DNA of 31,201 nucleotides from Candidatus Woesearchaeota archaeon (GCA_016211245.1 JACQSQ010000064.1:1-31201), one strand, 5' to 3'; counted from the first letter of the stretch, positions 23,048-31,083 are shown. The notes: generated by a model not told the origin, from the sequence alone. Numbers and translations are program-made.

Positions 23048-23058
23048 TTATAAAAAGG
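23048..23058 (-). promoter_or_regulatory. TATA box of the DRG GTPase gene
   Basis: The minus strand reads CCTTTTTATAACC about 26 bases before the ATG at 23026, predicting a leaderless mRNA. Confidence 0.55.
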
Positions 23059-23103
23059 TTTGTTTAGAACTATAAGATAATAATCTGTAATGTCTTGATA
23101 TTT

Positions 23104-23586
23104 TTAGCTACACGGAGTCTGCTGGTAAGTTACATTTGACTTAATATTCTCATAATTATTTTTTTCTACATCATAAGCACTGAAATCGTCTTTATAGCAA
23201 ATGTACTCTGTGATATGCCCAATACATTGACTATCATCAAAACCAGCATAAAGCCCAAATAAGTGTTTTTCTATCCCGTTACAGCGGCAAACTTGAGTTG
23301 TAGCATGAATACCGGGCTCGGTAAAGGAGCAAACCTTAAATGGGAAAATCATAATTAAAAAATATATTAAAACAGATAGAAATGCACATATTAAAAGTTT
23401 TTTTGAATATTTAGTTAAAATCAGTATTAATAACAAAATATATATTAAAAAAGAAATTTTTAAGAGAACCCAAGAATATCTTATAAAAACGCTAATTGCC
23501 CCGAAAATAATAATACCAATTATAGCAAACAGGAAAAATAATCCGATTTTTTTTAAATACACTTTCCAATCTATATCATCATCCAT
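23104..23586 (-). CDS. Orphan membrane protein with cysteine-rich outer domain
   Basis: 160 residues, not recognised. Three hydrophobic segments (about 12-34, 38-57 and 63-81) follow an acidic N-terminus (MDDDIDWK). The remaining about 75 residues carry six cysteines (KVCS, VCRC, SQCI, YICY, TPCS), which by the inside-positive rule would face outside and could be disulfide-linked. The gene is much more AT-rich than its neighbours and has no operon partner. It may be a fast-evolving or recently acquired surface protein. Confidence 0.65.
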   Translation of the reverse strand: MDDDIDWKVYLKKIGLFFLFAIIGIIIFGAISVFIRYSWVLLKISFLIYILLLILILTKYSKKLLICAFLSVLIYFLIMIFPFKVCSFTEPGIHATTQVCRCNGIEKHLFGLYAGFDDSQCIGHITEYICYKDDFSAYDVEKNNYENIKSNVTYQQTPCS

Positions 23587-23670
23587 TTATGTCCCTTTAA
23601 ATATGACTCTAAAATTTTCTCACTCCAATATATTTAATTTATGTTGTTAGTTAAAAAATATTTTTCCCTT

Positions 23671-24321
23671 CTATTTCTTCTTCTGAACTTTCTCCCAGTC
23701 TTCAAGGAATTTTTTAATTCCAACATCTGTCAGAGAATGCTTGAATAATTGCTCGAATACGGAATAAGGAACTGTCGCAATGTCCGCTCCAATCTTTGCA
23801 GCTTCAAGGACATGATTGGTATTTCTTACCGAAGCAACTAAAATCTTGGTTTTGAATTTGTAATTGTCATAAATCAATTTAATGTCTTTAATCAAGTCCA
23901 TTCCAACTTCCCCGGCATCATCCAGCCTTCCTACGAAAGGGCTTACAATGAACGCTCCTGATTTTGCAGTAAGCAAAGCCTGATTTGCAGAAAAGCACAA
24001 AGTAACATTTACTTTTATCCCTTTTTTCGTCAGCATTTGGCATGCTTTCATACCTTCAACAGTCATGGGAACTTTTACAACAATATTTTTGGCAATTTTT
24101 GAGAATGTAATGCCCTCTTTTACCATACCATCAGCATCAAGAGAAACAGTTTCTGCGCTTACAGGGCCTTTTACAATACTGCAGATTTCTTTTAACGTTT
24201 CATTGTAATCTCTGCCAGCTTTCATAATGAGGCTGGGGTTCGTAGTAACTCCATCGCAATTACCTGTCTCAGCAGCCCGTCTAATCTCTAAGACATCCGC
24301 GGAATCAATAAAAATCTGCAT
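23671..24321 (-). CDS. tal: Transaldolase (FSA/MipB/TalC family)
   Basis: 216 residues, the short transaldolase subfamily. Transaldolase moves a dihydroxyacetone unit between sugar phosphates in the non-oxidative pentose phosphate pathway; some short-form relatives instead cleave fructose-6-phosphate. Asp6 (FIDSAD), Asn28 (GVTTNPS) and the Schiff-base Lys83 (NIVVKVPMT) are in place, with SPFVGRLDD and the C-terminal half of the barrel complete. It lies just downstream of the transketolase-transporter group in the same direction, about 55 bases after the transporter stop, supporting a pathway role. Confidence 0.93.
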   Translation of the reverse strand: MQIFIDSADVLEIRRAAETGNCDGVTTNPSLIMKAGRDYNETLKEICSIVKGPVSAETVSLDADGMVKEGITFSKIAKNIVVKVPMTVEGMKACQMLTKKGIKVNVTLCFSANQALLTAKSGAFIVSPFVGRLDDAGEVGMDLIKDIKLIYDNYKFKTKILVASVRNTNHVLEAAKIGADIATVPYSVFEQLFKHSLTDVGIKKFLEDWEKVQKKK

Positions 24322-24376
24322 TTCATTTCACATATAGGCAAAGTATGATTATTCTATTTTTAATCTTTTCCTTTAA

Positions 24377-24808
24377 TCAGATACTAACCAAAATAGCGCC
24401 AATAACTACAAGAACTGCCCCTCCAATCACCCTTATCATCTGCGAAACATCAGGAATTTCTTTCAGGAAGATTATCCCCATCAGCACGGCCAAAATCGTG
24501 TTTATGTTGTAGATTGGAGCCAGCCTCGCTACCTCGGCTTTCTGCGATATTGCTATAGCAACTGCGAGCATTCCAATAGCCCATATAGCTCCTGCAACTA
24601 TCGCTAATCCGCTCGACTTCCATTCAAACTCAAAGCTCGGCTTAAACAAAAAGAAAGCTCCAGCAACAATGATTATTCCGATTGCAAACATAAGAACCCC
24701 ATAATACGGAGAAAAGTTCCCTTTCTGCTGTGCAATCTTATAGATTATAGTATTAAGGGCAAAAAAGAAAGCGGCAATTAAACCATAAGCAATCCAGTTC
24801 ATTTTCAT
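24377..24808 (-). CDS. Half-size EamA/DMT-type membrane transporter
   Basis: 143 residues with five hydrophobic segments, a single EamA domain. Most drug/metabolite transporters have two such domains; half-size ones work as dimers. Motifs include the first helix with FFALNTIIYKIAQ, the central GAIWAIGMLAVAIAIS and ARLAPIYNINTILAVLMGII FLKE split over helix 4. The start overlaps the transketolase C stop by four bases, so it is translated with the pentose phosphate genes and may move a sugar, sugar phosphate or related metabolite. The substrate cannot be told from sequence. Confidence 0.8.
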   Translation of the reverse strand: MKMNWIAYGLIAAFFFALNTIIYKIAQQKGNFSPYYGVLMFAIGIIIVAGAFFLFKPSFEFEWKSSGLAIVAGAIWAIGMLAVAIAISQKAEVARLAPIYNINTILAVLMGIIFLKEIPDVSQMIRVIGGAVLVVIGAILVSI

Positions 24809-25743
24809 CTCTTCTTTACAAATTTCAAAACTTCTTCAGCAATTGATTCTGCATCAAGGCCATATTTTTTATATAATTCCTCTGGCTTGCCGGACTCGCC
24901 ATATCTATCCTGCATACCTATTCTTTTCACCAAGCAAGGATAATTCTCGCTTAAAACTTCTGCAACTGCGCTTCCTAGGCCGCCAATTATGTTATGGTCT
25001 TCTGCAGTTACAACAAAATTTGTCTTCTTTGCCAGCTCAATAACCAGTTTATTGTCAAGAGGCTTTATTGTCGAGATATTAACTACATAAACATCAATAT
25101 TCTCATTTTTCAAGATACTTGATGCTTTTAGAGATTCATGCACCATAGTTCCTGTTGCAAAAATCACAGCATCTTTTCCATCTCTTAGAATTTCACCCTT
25201 TCCAATCTCGAACTTGTAATCTCCATTGTGGATTATAGGCACAGGATTCCTATGCAGTCTCATATAAGAAGGACATTTGTAGTCAGATAATACAAATACC
25301 ATTTTCTCTGCCTCAACAGAATCACAAGGCTGCAGCACAACCATATTCGGCAATGCCCTATAAGCTGCAATGTCCTCTATTGCCTGCGCACTTTTTCCGT
25401 CTTCTCCTGTAAATAATCCGGCATGTGAGCCTGCAATCTTCACATTCAGCTTGTTCCTTGACACAACATTCCTTACAAATTCAAAGGCTCTTTCGCTGAA
25501 TATTGCAAATGTGCTCGCATAAACTATTTTGCCTGAATAAGCCAATCCGCTGGAAACTCCGATAAGATTCTGCTCCGCAATCCCCACAGAAAAAAATCTG
25601 TCCGGGAATTCTTTTGCAAAATACTCGCTTCTGGTGCTGTCGCTTAGGTCAGCGTCTAGAGCAACAATATTTTGATTTTTTTTACCTAATTCAAGTAAAG
25701 CTTTTCCGTAACCATCTCGAGTTGCCGCTTTTTGTTCTTGCAT
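24805..25743 (-). CDS. tktC: Transketolase, C-terminal subunit
   Basis: 312 residues from the ATG at 25743; the frame is open to a TTG at 25797, but the family begins near QEQKAATRDGYGKALLEL. It contains the pyrimidine-binding domain (VGIAEQNLIGVSSGLAYSGK with the glutamate that activates thiamine diphosphate; HAGLFTGEDGKSAQAIED) and the C-terminal domain (VNISTIKPLD, TAEDHNIIGGLGSAVAEVLS). It pairs with the N-terminal subunit encoded just upstream to make the two-gene transketolase common in archaea. It overlaps the transporter gene by four bases. Confidence 0.94.
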   Translation of the reverse strand: MQEQKAATRDGYGKALLELGKKNQNIVALDADLSDSTRSEYFAKEFPDRFFSVGIAEQNLIGVSSGLAYSGKIVYASTFAIFSERAFEFVRNVVSRNKLNVKIAGSHAGLFTGEDGKSAQAIEDIAAYRALPNMVVLQPCDSVEAEKMVFVLSDYKCPSYMRLHRNPVPIIHNGDYKFEIGKGEILRDGKDAVIFATGTMVHESLKASSILKNENIDVYVVNISTIKPLDNKLVIELAKKTNFVVTAEDHNIIGGLGSAVAEVLSENYPCLVKRIGMQDRYGESGKPEELYKKYGLDAESIAEEVLKFVKKR

Positions 25744-25799
25744 TTTTAGCTTAATGTTGATTATTATTTTTATTGGATTTTTGTTCAATGAAATCAAAC

Positions 25800-26645
25800 T
25801 TATTTGAATTTCTTAGCGTAAATCTTTTCAATCTCTTCCATCTCCATCTTATACTCTTCCTCATTGGGGGCTTTTCAGTGGAATTTGTGGTTTAATTCCA
25901 TAAAAGAAACCCCTTTCCCTTTAATTGTGCTTGAAATTATTATTGTTGGTTTTTTATTCTTTGATTTTGACGCTTTATCAAGAGCTGTAACAATTTGTTG
26001 CATATCATGCCCGTTTATCTCGATAACATTGAAGCCAAAAGCTTTCCATTTTGCAGCAACATCTCCAATATCCATGATTTCTTTTGTTTTTCCAGTCTGC
26101 TGCACCTGATTTTTGTCCAGAATTACAATTAAATTATCAACTTTATGAAAAGAAGCGGCCATAGAGGCTTCCCATATTGCGCCTTCTTGGCTTTCTCCAT
26201 CCCCAATCATTGCATAGACATCATAATTTTTTTTATCCAATCTTGCCGCAAGAGCAATTCCAAGCGCAAAACTCAATCCCTGTCCCAGGGCGCCTGCTGC
26301 AAACTCAATCCCGGCAGTGCTTAATTCAGGATGTCCCTGGAGCATCCTGCTTATTTTTCTGAAACCATCAAGCTCTGATTTTGGGAAAAAACCCCTGTCA
26401 GCCAATACAACATACAATCCGGGGCTTGCATGGCCTTTGCTCAAGACAAATCTGTCCCTGTTTTCCCATTTGGGATTTTTTGGATCAACCTTTAACTTGT
26501 AATAGTAAAGCCCAACAAGCATGTCTATCTCGCTTAAAGAGCCTCCCGGATGGCCTGACTGAGCGTTGTAAATCATCGTAAGAATTTCTTTTCTGAGCCC
26601 TTTTGCTTTCTGCTTCAGCTCCAATACAAATTCTTTTTTGGCCAT
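25800..26645 (-). CDS. tktN: Transketolase, N-terminal subunit, with in-frame UGA
   Basis: The thiamine diphosphate-binding half of transketolase. Features: SGHPGGSLSEIDMLVGLYYY (30-49), LSKGHASPGLYVVLADRG, GALGQGLSFALGIALA, and the GDG (148-150) to Asn179 cofactor motif (GDGESQEGAIWEA, LDKNQVQQTG). The frame as written stops at a TGA at 25875-25877 after 256 residues (...FMELNHKFH). Reading on in the same frame gives KAPNEEEYKMEMEEIEKIYA and a TAA at 25800-25802, 281 codons in all. Family proteins read W/FHGKAPN here, so the TGA replaces a conserved glycine codon. Either a mutation or error, or recoding. The missing 25 residues are the end of the domain, and the shorter product might still fold. 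Confidence 0.9.
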
Positions 26646-26695
26646 AATTCCAGTGAGAATTATCTGTTTTTATATGTTTGCTTTGAGAACAAACC

Positions 26696-27241
26696 CTATT
26701 TTCTGTCTATTAGCATATTCACTATCTGCTTGGATTTTTTTAGCGCGTCATTTTGCGCCGCTTTCTCATCCGCACCTTTCCCGGAAATAACGACTGATTG
26801 GATATTGGCCGATTTATTTTGAAGATTATTAATCAGCAGCACCTCTTCTTCCACCTTTCCATCATTTACATAATAAACTAGCCTCTCAGGCAAAGCGCTT
26901 CTGTTCTTTCCGGAATTCAGCATATTTTCCTTTAATTTTTGGGTTGTGCTCCTATAGTTCTCTGCTGCATCAGCGCTTACCTTTACTTTTATATTAAATT
27001 TGCACAACACTTCCTTATTAACTGCATAGCAGAAAAATTTTGGGTTGTTTTCAACGCTTACTTCAAGGATATCCTGCCCATTTGTAAAAATTGTGCTATT
27101 TCCGATAGACGCTTTGAAAGCTCCAACAGGGTAATTATAATCATACTCGACACTGTACGTCTTCATCTTTTCAGGCTGGCAGGATATCAAAGCTGCAGCA
27201 AGCAGGCATAGCATCAAATAAAGCAACCGTGTTTTTGCCAT
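26696..27241 (-). CDS. Putative lipoprotein of unknown function
   Basis: 181 residues, not recognised. The N-terminus is a lipoprotein-type signal: MAKTR, a hydrophobic stretch (LLYLMLCLLAAALIS) and a lipobox-like LISC with Cys21 as the expected lipidated residue. The mature part is hydrophilic and soluble, with FFCYAVNKEVLCKFNIKVKV and a C-terminal helix (GADEKAAQNDALKKSKQIVN). It would face outside the cytoplasmic membrane. It lies between transketolase and trmB without overlap; any link is unproven. Confidence 0.75.
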   Translation of the reverse strand: MAKTRLLYLMLCLLAAALISCQPEKMKTYSVEYDYNYPVGAFKASIGNSTIFTNGQDILEVSVENNPKFFCYAVNKEVLCKFNIKVKVSADAAENYRSTTQKLKENMLNSGKNRSALPERLVYYVNDGKVEEEVLLINNLQNKSANIQSVVISGKGADEKAAQNDALKKSKQIVNMLIDRK

Positions 27242-27285
27242 TTTATGTCAATAAAAAATGAAAATAAAAATAAGTGAGAAAAAGT

Positions 27286-28104
27286 TTATTTCTTCGCAAC
27301 CTCTGTCGCAGGCTTCATGCTCTTCCACGCAAGCTCGAATAAGTTTTCCAAAGCGCTTGCAAAGAATGGAGTATTGACCCATATCCCTACATCATAGGTT
27401 GGATGCACTTCAGCATCATCAAGCACCATGAAAATAATTTCCTTGCCGTCAACAATGCAGAATCTTGCCTTGTTGTCAGTGTGCCTTACTTCCGCAACTC
27501 CCTGGATGTCTTTCAGCGCATTCAAGGATTCTTTTGTGATTGGAGCAGCTATCCTTATTTTAACCCCCCTTTTCTTCAGTTTTTCAAAAGTTGGCTTTAA
27601 CCCCTCAATTTTTCTTATGAATCCCTGGGAAGTTGTCATAATGGTTACGCTTTCTTCCGCATTCCTTATGGTCAACTCCAAATGATTGTATAGGTTGTGC
27701 CTTCCTCTCAGAGAGCCGGATAAGTCGGCAGGCTCTACTAGCTCGACGCCTTGAGTGTGCAGAACGTTCAACTCCTCAAGCACATCGGTATTTTTTAAGT
27801 CGCTCAGCTTCTTCAATTCCTCTTTGGCGCTTTGCTCAACATTTTTCTTTACCCTTTCAACAACCTCTTTTGGCGAGACTGCAATGTACTTTATCGGCTT
27901 TCCAAGCTTCATTATAACAAACCCCTTCTTTTCAAGAGATTCGAGAACATCATAGCTCCTGCTTCTTGGAACATTTGCTATGTCGCTCAATTCGCCTGCT
28001 GTAGAAACGCCCCTGCTAAGCAAAGCAGTCCATATCTTAACTTCGTACAAGTTAAGGTTAAAATTCCTTCTTAATTTGCTCAAAAATTCTTCTTTAACTA
28101 TCAT
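27286..28104 (-). CDS. TrmB-family transcriptional regulator
   Basis: 272 residues. The N-terminal winged helix (about 10-80; LYEVKIWTALLSRGVSTAGE and VPRSRSYDVLESLEKKGFVI) is the TrmB DNA-binding domain. A helical linker (80-115) leads to a PLD-like C-terminal domain (about 120-270) with MTTSQGFIRKIEGLKPTFEK, FCIVDGKEIIFMVLDD and TYDVGIWVNTPFFASALENL. TrmB proteins repress or activate sugar and central-carbon genes; nearby pentose phosphate genes and acs are candidate targets. It has a strong Shine-Dalgarno sequence (AGGGGGGTG, complement of 28112-28120) and an array of repeated motifs upstream. A relic of a paralogue lies at 1014-1188. Confidence 0.9.
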   Translation of the reverse strand: MIVKEEFLSKLRRNFNLNLYEVKIWTALLSRGVSTAGELSDIANVPRSRSYDVLESLEKKGFVIMKLGKPIKYIAVSPKEVVERVKKNVEQSAKEELKKLSDLKNTDVLEELNVLHTQGVELVEPADLSGSLRGRHNLYNHLELTIRNAEESVTIMTTSQGFIRKIEGLKPTFEKLKKRGVKIRIAAPITKESLNALKDIQGVAEVRHTDNKARFCIVDGKEIIFMVLDDAEVHPTYDVGIWVNTPFFASALENLFELAWKSMKPATEVAKK

Positions 28105-28123
28105 CTGAAAACACCCCCCTTTT

Positions 28124-28224
28124 GTTATTTACAGGGGATAAAAATAACTAATATTTAAGTGTTGTTATTTCCAACCAGTTAGTGACAATTTCATCCCAAA
28201 ATGACGAAATTCATTTATAACTGG
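28124..28224 (-). promoter_or_regulatory. trmB promoter with repeated operator-like motifs
   Basis: The minus-strand TATA box CTTAAATAT (complement of 28151-28159) is flanked by AAATAAC (28142-28148) and GTTATTT (28164-28170), and a further GTTATTT lies at 28124-28130. Further upstream CCAGTTA (28175-28181) and TAACTGG (28218-28224) form an inverted repeat enclosing AATTTC (28187-28192) and GAAATT (28206-28211), nearly concentric about 28199. Positions on both sides of the TATA box fit repression by a dimeric factor, most simply TrmB itself. Confidence 0.5.
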
Positions 28225-28325
28225 CTAGTTAATACATAATATGCATAGGTAGTATTTAAAGGTTACGGGGAAAATATAGGTAATTTCAAGCCGAAAGACT
28301 TACAACAATGCTAAAATAAGTAGTC
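28225..28325. other. Non-coding stretch downstream of a small gene
   Basis: AT-rich, no gene seen. On the minus strand CCTTTAAATACTACC (complement of 28248-28262) could be an alternative, distal TATA box for trmB, about 150 bases before its start; the nearer box at 28151 is preferred. Confidence 0.3.
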
Positions 28326-28478
28326 TTACTTAGGTAGATTATAATAGATAATTAATGAAATCATTGTCAAGATAAAAATTATAAGCAATACCAATAGAAT
28401 TTTTCTGCTAATCTTAAGGTCTGCAGTCCAACCAATTGCATAACCTATTATTTCCCCAATCTCATCCCATAAACTCAT
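28326..28478 (-). CDS. Small single-helix membrane protein (50 residues)
   Basis: From the ATG at 28478 to the TAA at 28326 the minus strand encodes SLWDEIGEIIGYAIGWTADL, then KISRKILLVLLIIFILTMIS and LIIYYNLPK. An amphipathic, acidic N-terminal half is followed by a basic stop (KISRK) and a strong transmembrane helix (residues 29-45). The pattern is that of a real small membrane protein rather than random sequence. It begins 26 bases after the acs stop, in the same direction, so it may be co-transcribed with acs. Function unknown. Confidence 0.6.
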   Translation of the reverse strand: MSLWDEIGEIIGYAIGWTADLKISRKILLVLLIIFILTMISLIIYYNLPK

Positions 28479-28504
28479 TTTAAATTAACAATAAATCCTT
28501 ATTA

Positions 28505-30457
28505 TTATTTCTCTCTGTTCTCCGCCAAAGCCTTTACAACATTCGGATCAACCAAAGTCGTTATATTCCCATAATCGGAACTTCCTTCTGCGATTGCTTT
28601 CAGAATGCGCCTCATTATCTTCCCGCTTCTTGTCTTTGGCAGGTCATCCGCGAATTGTATCTTGTCAGGCTTTGCAATAGGGCCAAGAGTTTTTGAGACA
28701 TGGCTTCTTAACTCTTCTTTCAATGAATCATTTTTCTCAAAGCCTTTTTTAAGCGTGACAAACGCGTAGATAGCCTGGCCTTTAATCTCATGCGGGAATG
28801 GAGCGATTGCAGCTTCAGCAACTGCCTTGTGGCTTACTAAAGAACTTTCAACTTCTGCTGAGCCAATCCTATGGCCGGCAACTTTAATCACATCATCGCT
28901 TCTTCCCATTATCCAGAAATATCCATCATTATCGACATGTGCAGTGTCTCCTGTCAAATAAACTTCAAATTTCTCGAAATATGTTTTTTTATACCTCTCA
29001 GGATCATTCCATACTGTTCGCAGCATTCCTGGCCAGGGATTTTTAATAACAAGATAGCCGCCTTCATTGGCGTTTGCTTTGCTTCCATCCTCTCTTAGCA
29101 CTTCAGCAATTATTCCAAAAAACGGCTTTGTTGCAGAGCCCGGCTTCAATGGAGTTGCGCCCGGCAATGGAGAAATCAGAATACCTCCTGTCTCTGTCTG
29201 CCACCAGGTATCAACAATAGGGCATTTTCGCTTTCCTATAATATTATAATACCACATCCACGCTTCTGGATTAATTGGTTCGCCTACTGTTCCGAGCAGC
29301 CTTAAGCTGCCCAAATTGCATTTGTCCGGCCATTCATCCCCCTCTTTGGCCAAGGCCCTTATTGCAGTTGGAGCAGTATAAAATATAGTGACTTTATGCT
29401 TGTCTACAATCTTCCAGAATCTGTCAGGGGCAGGATAAGTCGGGGAGCCTTCATACATAACAACAGTTGTAGCATTTGACAATGGGCCATAGACAATATA
29501 CGAATGGCCGGTAATCCATCCAATGTCTGCGGTGCAGAAATAAATATCATTTTTCTGAACATCAAAAACCCACTTGAATGTCTGGTTCACAAAAAGAAGA
29601 TATCCTGATTGTGTGTGCAAAATTCCTTTTGGCTTTCCGGTTGTGCCGCTTGTATACAAAATAAACAGTGATTCTTCTGAATGTAATCTCTCCGGCTCGC
29701 AGACGTCATTTATTTCTTTGTCTTTCATCAGTTCATCCCACCAGAAATCCCTTTCATTAACAAAATTTATTGAGATTCCAACTCTCTTGACAACAATAAC
29801 ATTTTTCACGGTTGGGCAGTCTTTAAGCGCATTATCCGCATTGTCTTTCAGTGAAACGATTTTTCCGTTCCTGTAGCTACCATCTGCTGTGATAAGCATG
29901 ACAGCGCTTGAATCCCTTATCCTGTCTTTCAGGGCATCCGAGCTAAACCCCGCAAATACAACAGAATGGATTGCGCCGATTCTTGCGCATGCTAGCATGG
30001 CCATCGGCAATTCAGGGATCATAGGCAGATAAATCTGGACAATATCCCCCTTTTTTACATTTTTTTTCTTCAGGACATTGGCAAATTTGCATACCTCTTT
30101 TAGCAATTGGCCATATGTATACATATTATATTTTCCATTTTCCTGCTCCCAGATTATCGCTTTCTTGTTTGCATTTCCAGCTTTCACATGCCTGTCTAAG
30201 CAATTATATGAGACATTAAGATAGCCGCCTTCAAACCACTTGAAAAAGCCCATGTCATTTCTTAAGACAGTATCCCACTTCTTGAACCACTCCAATTCAT
30301 TTGCCTTTTCTGCCCAGAACTTTTCTGGATTTTCAATTGATTTTTTGTAAATTCTGGAATACTCTTTCATGCTTTTTATGTGCGATTTTCTTGAGAACCC
30401 CTCGTGAGGATAAAAAACCCTGCCCTCTTTAAGAATAGAATCTATATAGCTTGGCAT
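28505..30457 (-). CDS. acs: Acetyl-CoA synthetase (AMP-forming)
   Basis: 650 residues, full family length. It activates acetate with ATP and CoA through acetyl-AMP. The N-terminal domain (PEKFWAEKANELEWFKKWD), the AMP-binding signature YTSGTTGKPKG near residue 265, VDTWWQTETGGILISPLPGA near 410, GRSDDVIKVAGHRIGSAEVE near 519 and the terminal TRSGKIMRRIL, whose lysine (about 612) is the acetylation-regulated catalytic residue in relatives, are all present. A propionyl-CoA synthetase role is possible, but the Trp of TWWQTE (small acyl pocket) favours acetate. It has a GAGGTG site four bases before the ATG. Confidence 0.95.
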   Translation of the reverse strand: MPSYIDSILKEGRVFYPHEGFSRKSHIKSMKEYSRIYKKSIENPEKFWAEKANELEWFKKWDTVLRNDMGFFKWFEGGYLNVSYNCLDRHVKAGNANKKAIIWEQENGKYNMYTYGQLLKEVCKFANVLKKKNVKKGDIVQIYLPMIPELPMAMLACARIGAIHSVVFAGFSSDALKDRIRDSSAVMLITADGSYRNGKIVSLKDNADNALKDCPTVKNVIVVKRVGISINFVNERDFWWDELMKDKEINDVCEPERLHSEESLFILYTSGTTGKPKGILHTQSGYLLFVNQTFKWVFDVQKNDIYFCTADIGWITGHSYIVYGPLSNATTVVMYEGSPTYPAPDRFWKIVDKHKVTIFYTAPTAIRALAKEGDEWPDKCNLGSLRLLGTVGEPINPEAWMWYYNIIGKRKCPIVDTWWQTETGGILISPLPGATPLKPGSATKPFFGIIAEVLREDGSKANANEGGYLVIKNPWPGMLRTVWNDPERYKKTYFEKFEVYLTGDTAHVDNDGYFWIMGRSDDVIKVAGHRIGSAEVESSLVSHKAVAEAAIAPFPHEIKGQAIYAFVTLKKGFEKNDSLKEELRSHVSKTLGPIAKPDKIQFADDLPKTRSGKIMRRILKAIAEGSSDYGNITTLVDPNVVKALAENREK

Positions 30458-30493
30458 TATTCACCTCTTTTTTCTGGTAATATTTTCATAGAG

Positions 30494-30503
30494 TTTTTAT
30501 AGT
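30494..30503 (-). promoter_or_regulatory. TATA box and ribosome binding site of acs
   Basis: The minus strand reads ACTATAAAAA about 40 bases before the acs ATG at 30457, with GAGGTG (complement of 30462-30467) just before the start. The leader is therefore short, about 15 bases. It is back to back with the promoter of the plus-strand gene starting at 30553. Confidence 0.5.
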
Positions 30504-30521
30504 TTGCTAATAGAGACAATA

Positions 30522-30532
30522 TTTTTATATTA
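30522..30532 (+). promoter_or_regulatory. TATA box pointing at the ATG at 30553
   Basis: TTTTTATATTA is centred 26 bases before an ATG at 30553, the leaderless spacing seen at other genes here. That ATG opens the same frame as the orphan gene downstream, which is then broken by a TAG at 30583-30585. Confidence 0.5.
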
Positions 30533-30597
30533 AAGGTTTAATAAAAGATTTCATGAATAATAATAAAATTTTTTCTCCATATTAGATTCTAATCTTG

Positions 30598-31083
30598 ATG
30601 ATAGTTGTTGCAATAATATTTATTAATTTAGAATTTGAGAAATTTACTTCAAATGAAGGTAAATTTTCTATTTTGTTACCTGAAACTCCTAAATATAAAG
30701 AGGAAAGATACCAATCACCTTTAGGAAATATTACGTTGCATATGTACAATAGCTATAAATCAGAAATAAGTTATGGTGTTGAATATTTTAATGTACCATT
30801 AAGTGTAAATATATCAGATAGTAAAAGAAGTCTCAACAATATGCGTGATGGTGCAATCAAACAAAGTAGCGGAAATCTAACATTTCAAAGAGATATATTG
30901 ATTCAAAGATACCCTGGAATTGAATATGTAATTAAACAAGAAAACTTCACTATAATATCAAGAGACTATCTTGTAAATCGGACAGCTTATGTAATTATAG
31001 TAGTAGTTCCAAATAATAAAGCATCATCTAAAAATATTGATAAGTTTTTTAATTCTTTTACCTTAATCAATAACTCATCTTAA
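30598..31083 (+). CDS. Orphan anchored or secreted protein, possible 5' interruption
   Basis: 161 residues from the ATG at 30598 (a TTG at 30595 is adjacent). A short hydrophobic stretch (MIVVAIIFINL) is followed by FEKFTSNEGKFSILLPETPK, SPLGNITLHMYNSYKSEISY and a terminal DKFFNSFTLINNSS. The pattern 'F-x-S-x-E-G-x-F-x-I-x-x-P' with 'SPLGxITLH' resembles small secreted PsbP-like proteins, a tentative comparison. In frame upstream lie MNNNKIFSPY, a TAG (30583) and ILIL, which would complete a signal anchor, and the TATA box supports that upstream start. Very AT-rich. Its end overlaps the convergent aRF1 gene. Confidence 0.6.
   Translation: MIVVAIIFINLEFEKFTSNEGKFSILLPETPKYKEERYQSPLGNITLHMYNSYKSEISYGVEYFNVPLSVNISDSKRSLNNMRDGAIKQSSGNLTFQRDILIQRYPGIEYVIKQENFTIISRDYLVNRTAYVIIVVVPNNKASSKNIDKFFNSFTLINNSS

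Noticed and set aside
25800..25877. Reassignment of UGA to glycine throughout this organism
   Set aside because: UGA ends rpl22, rps3, rpl5, rpl6, pheS and pheT at exactly the family ends, several in ATGA overlaps. A general reassignment would fuse these genes.
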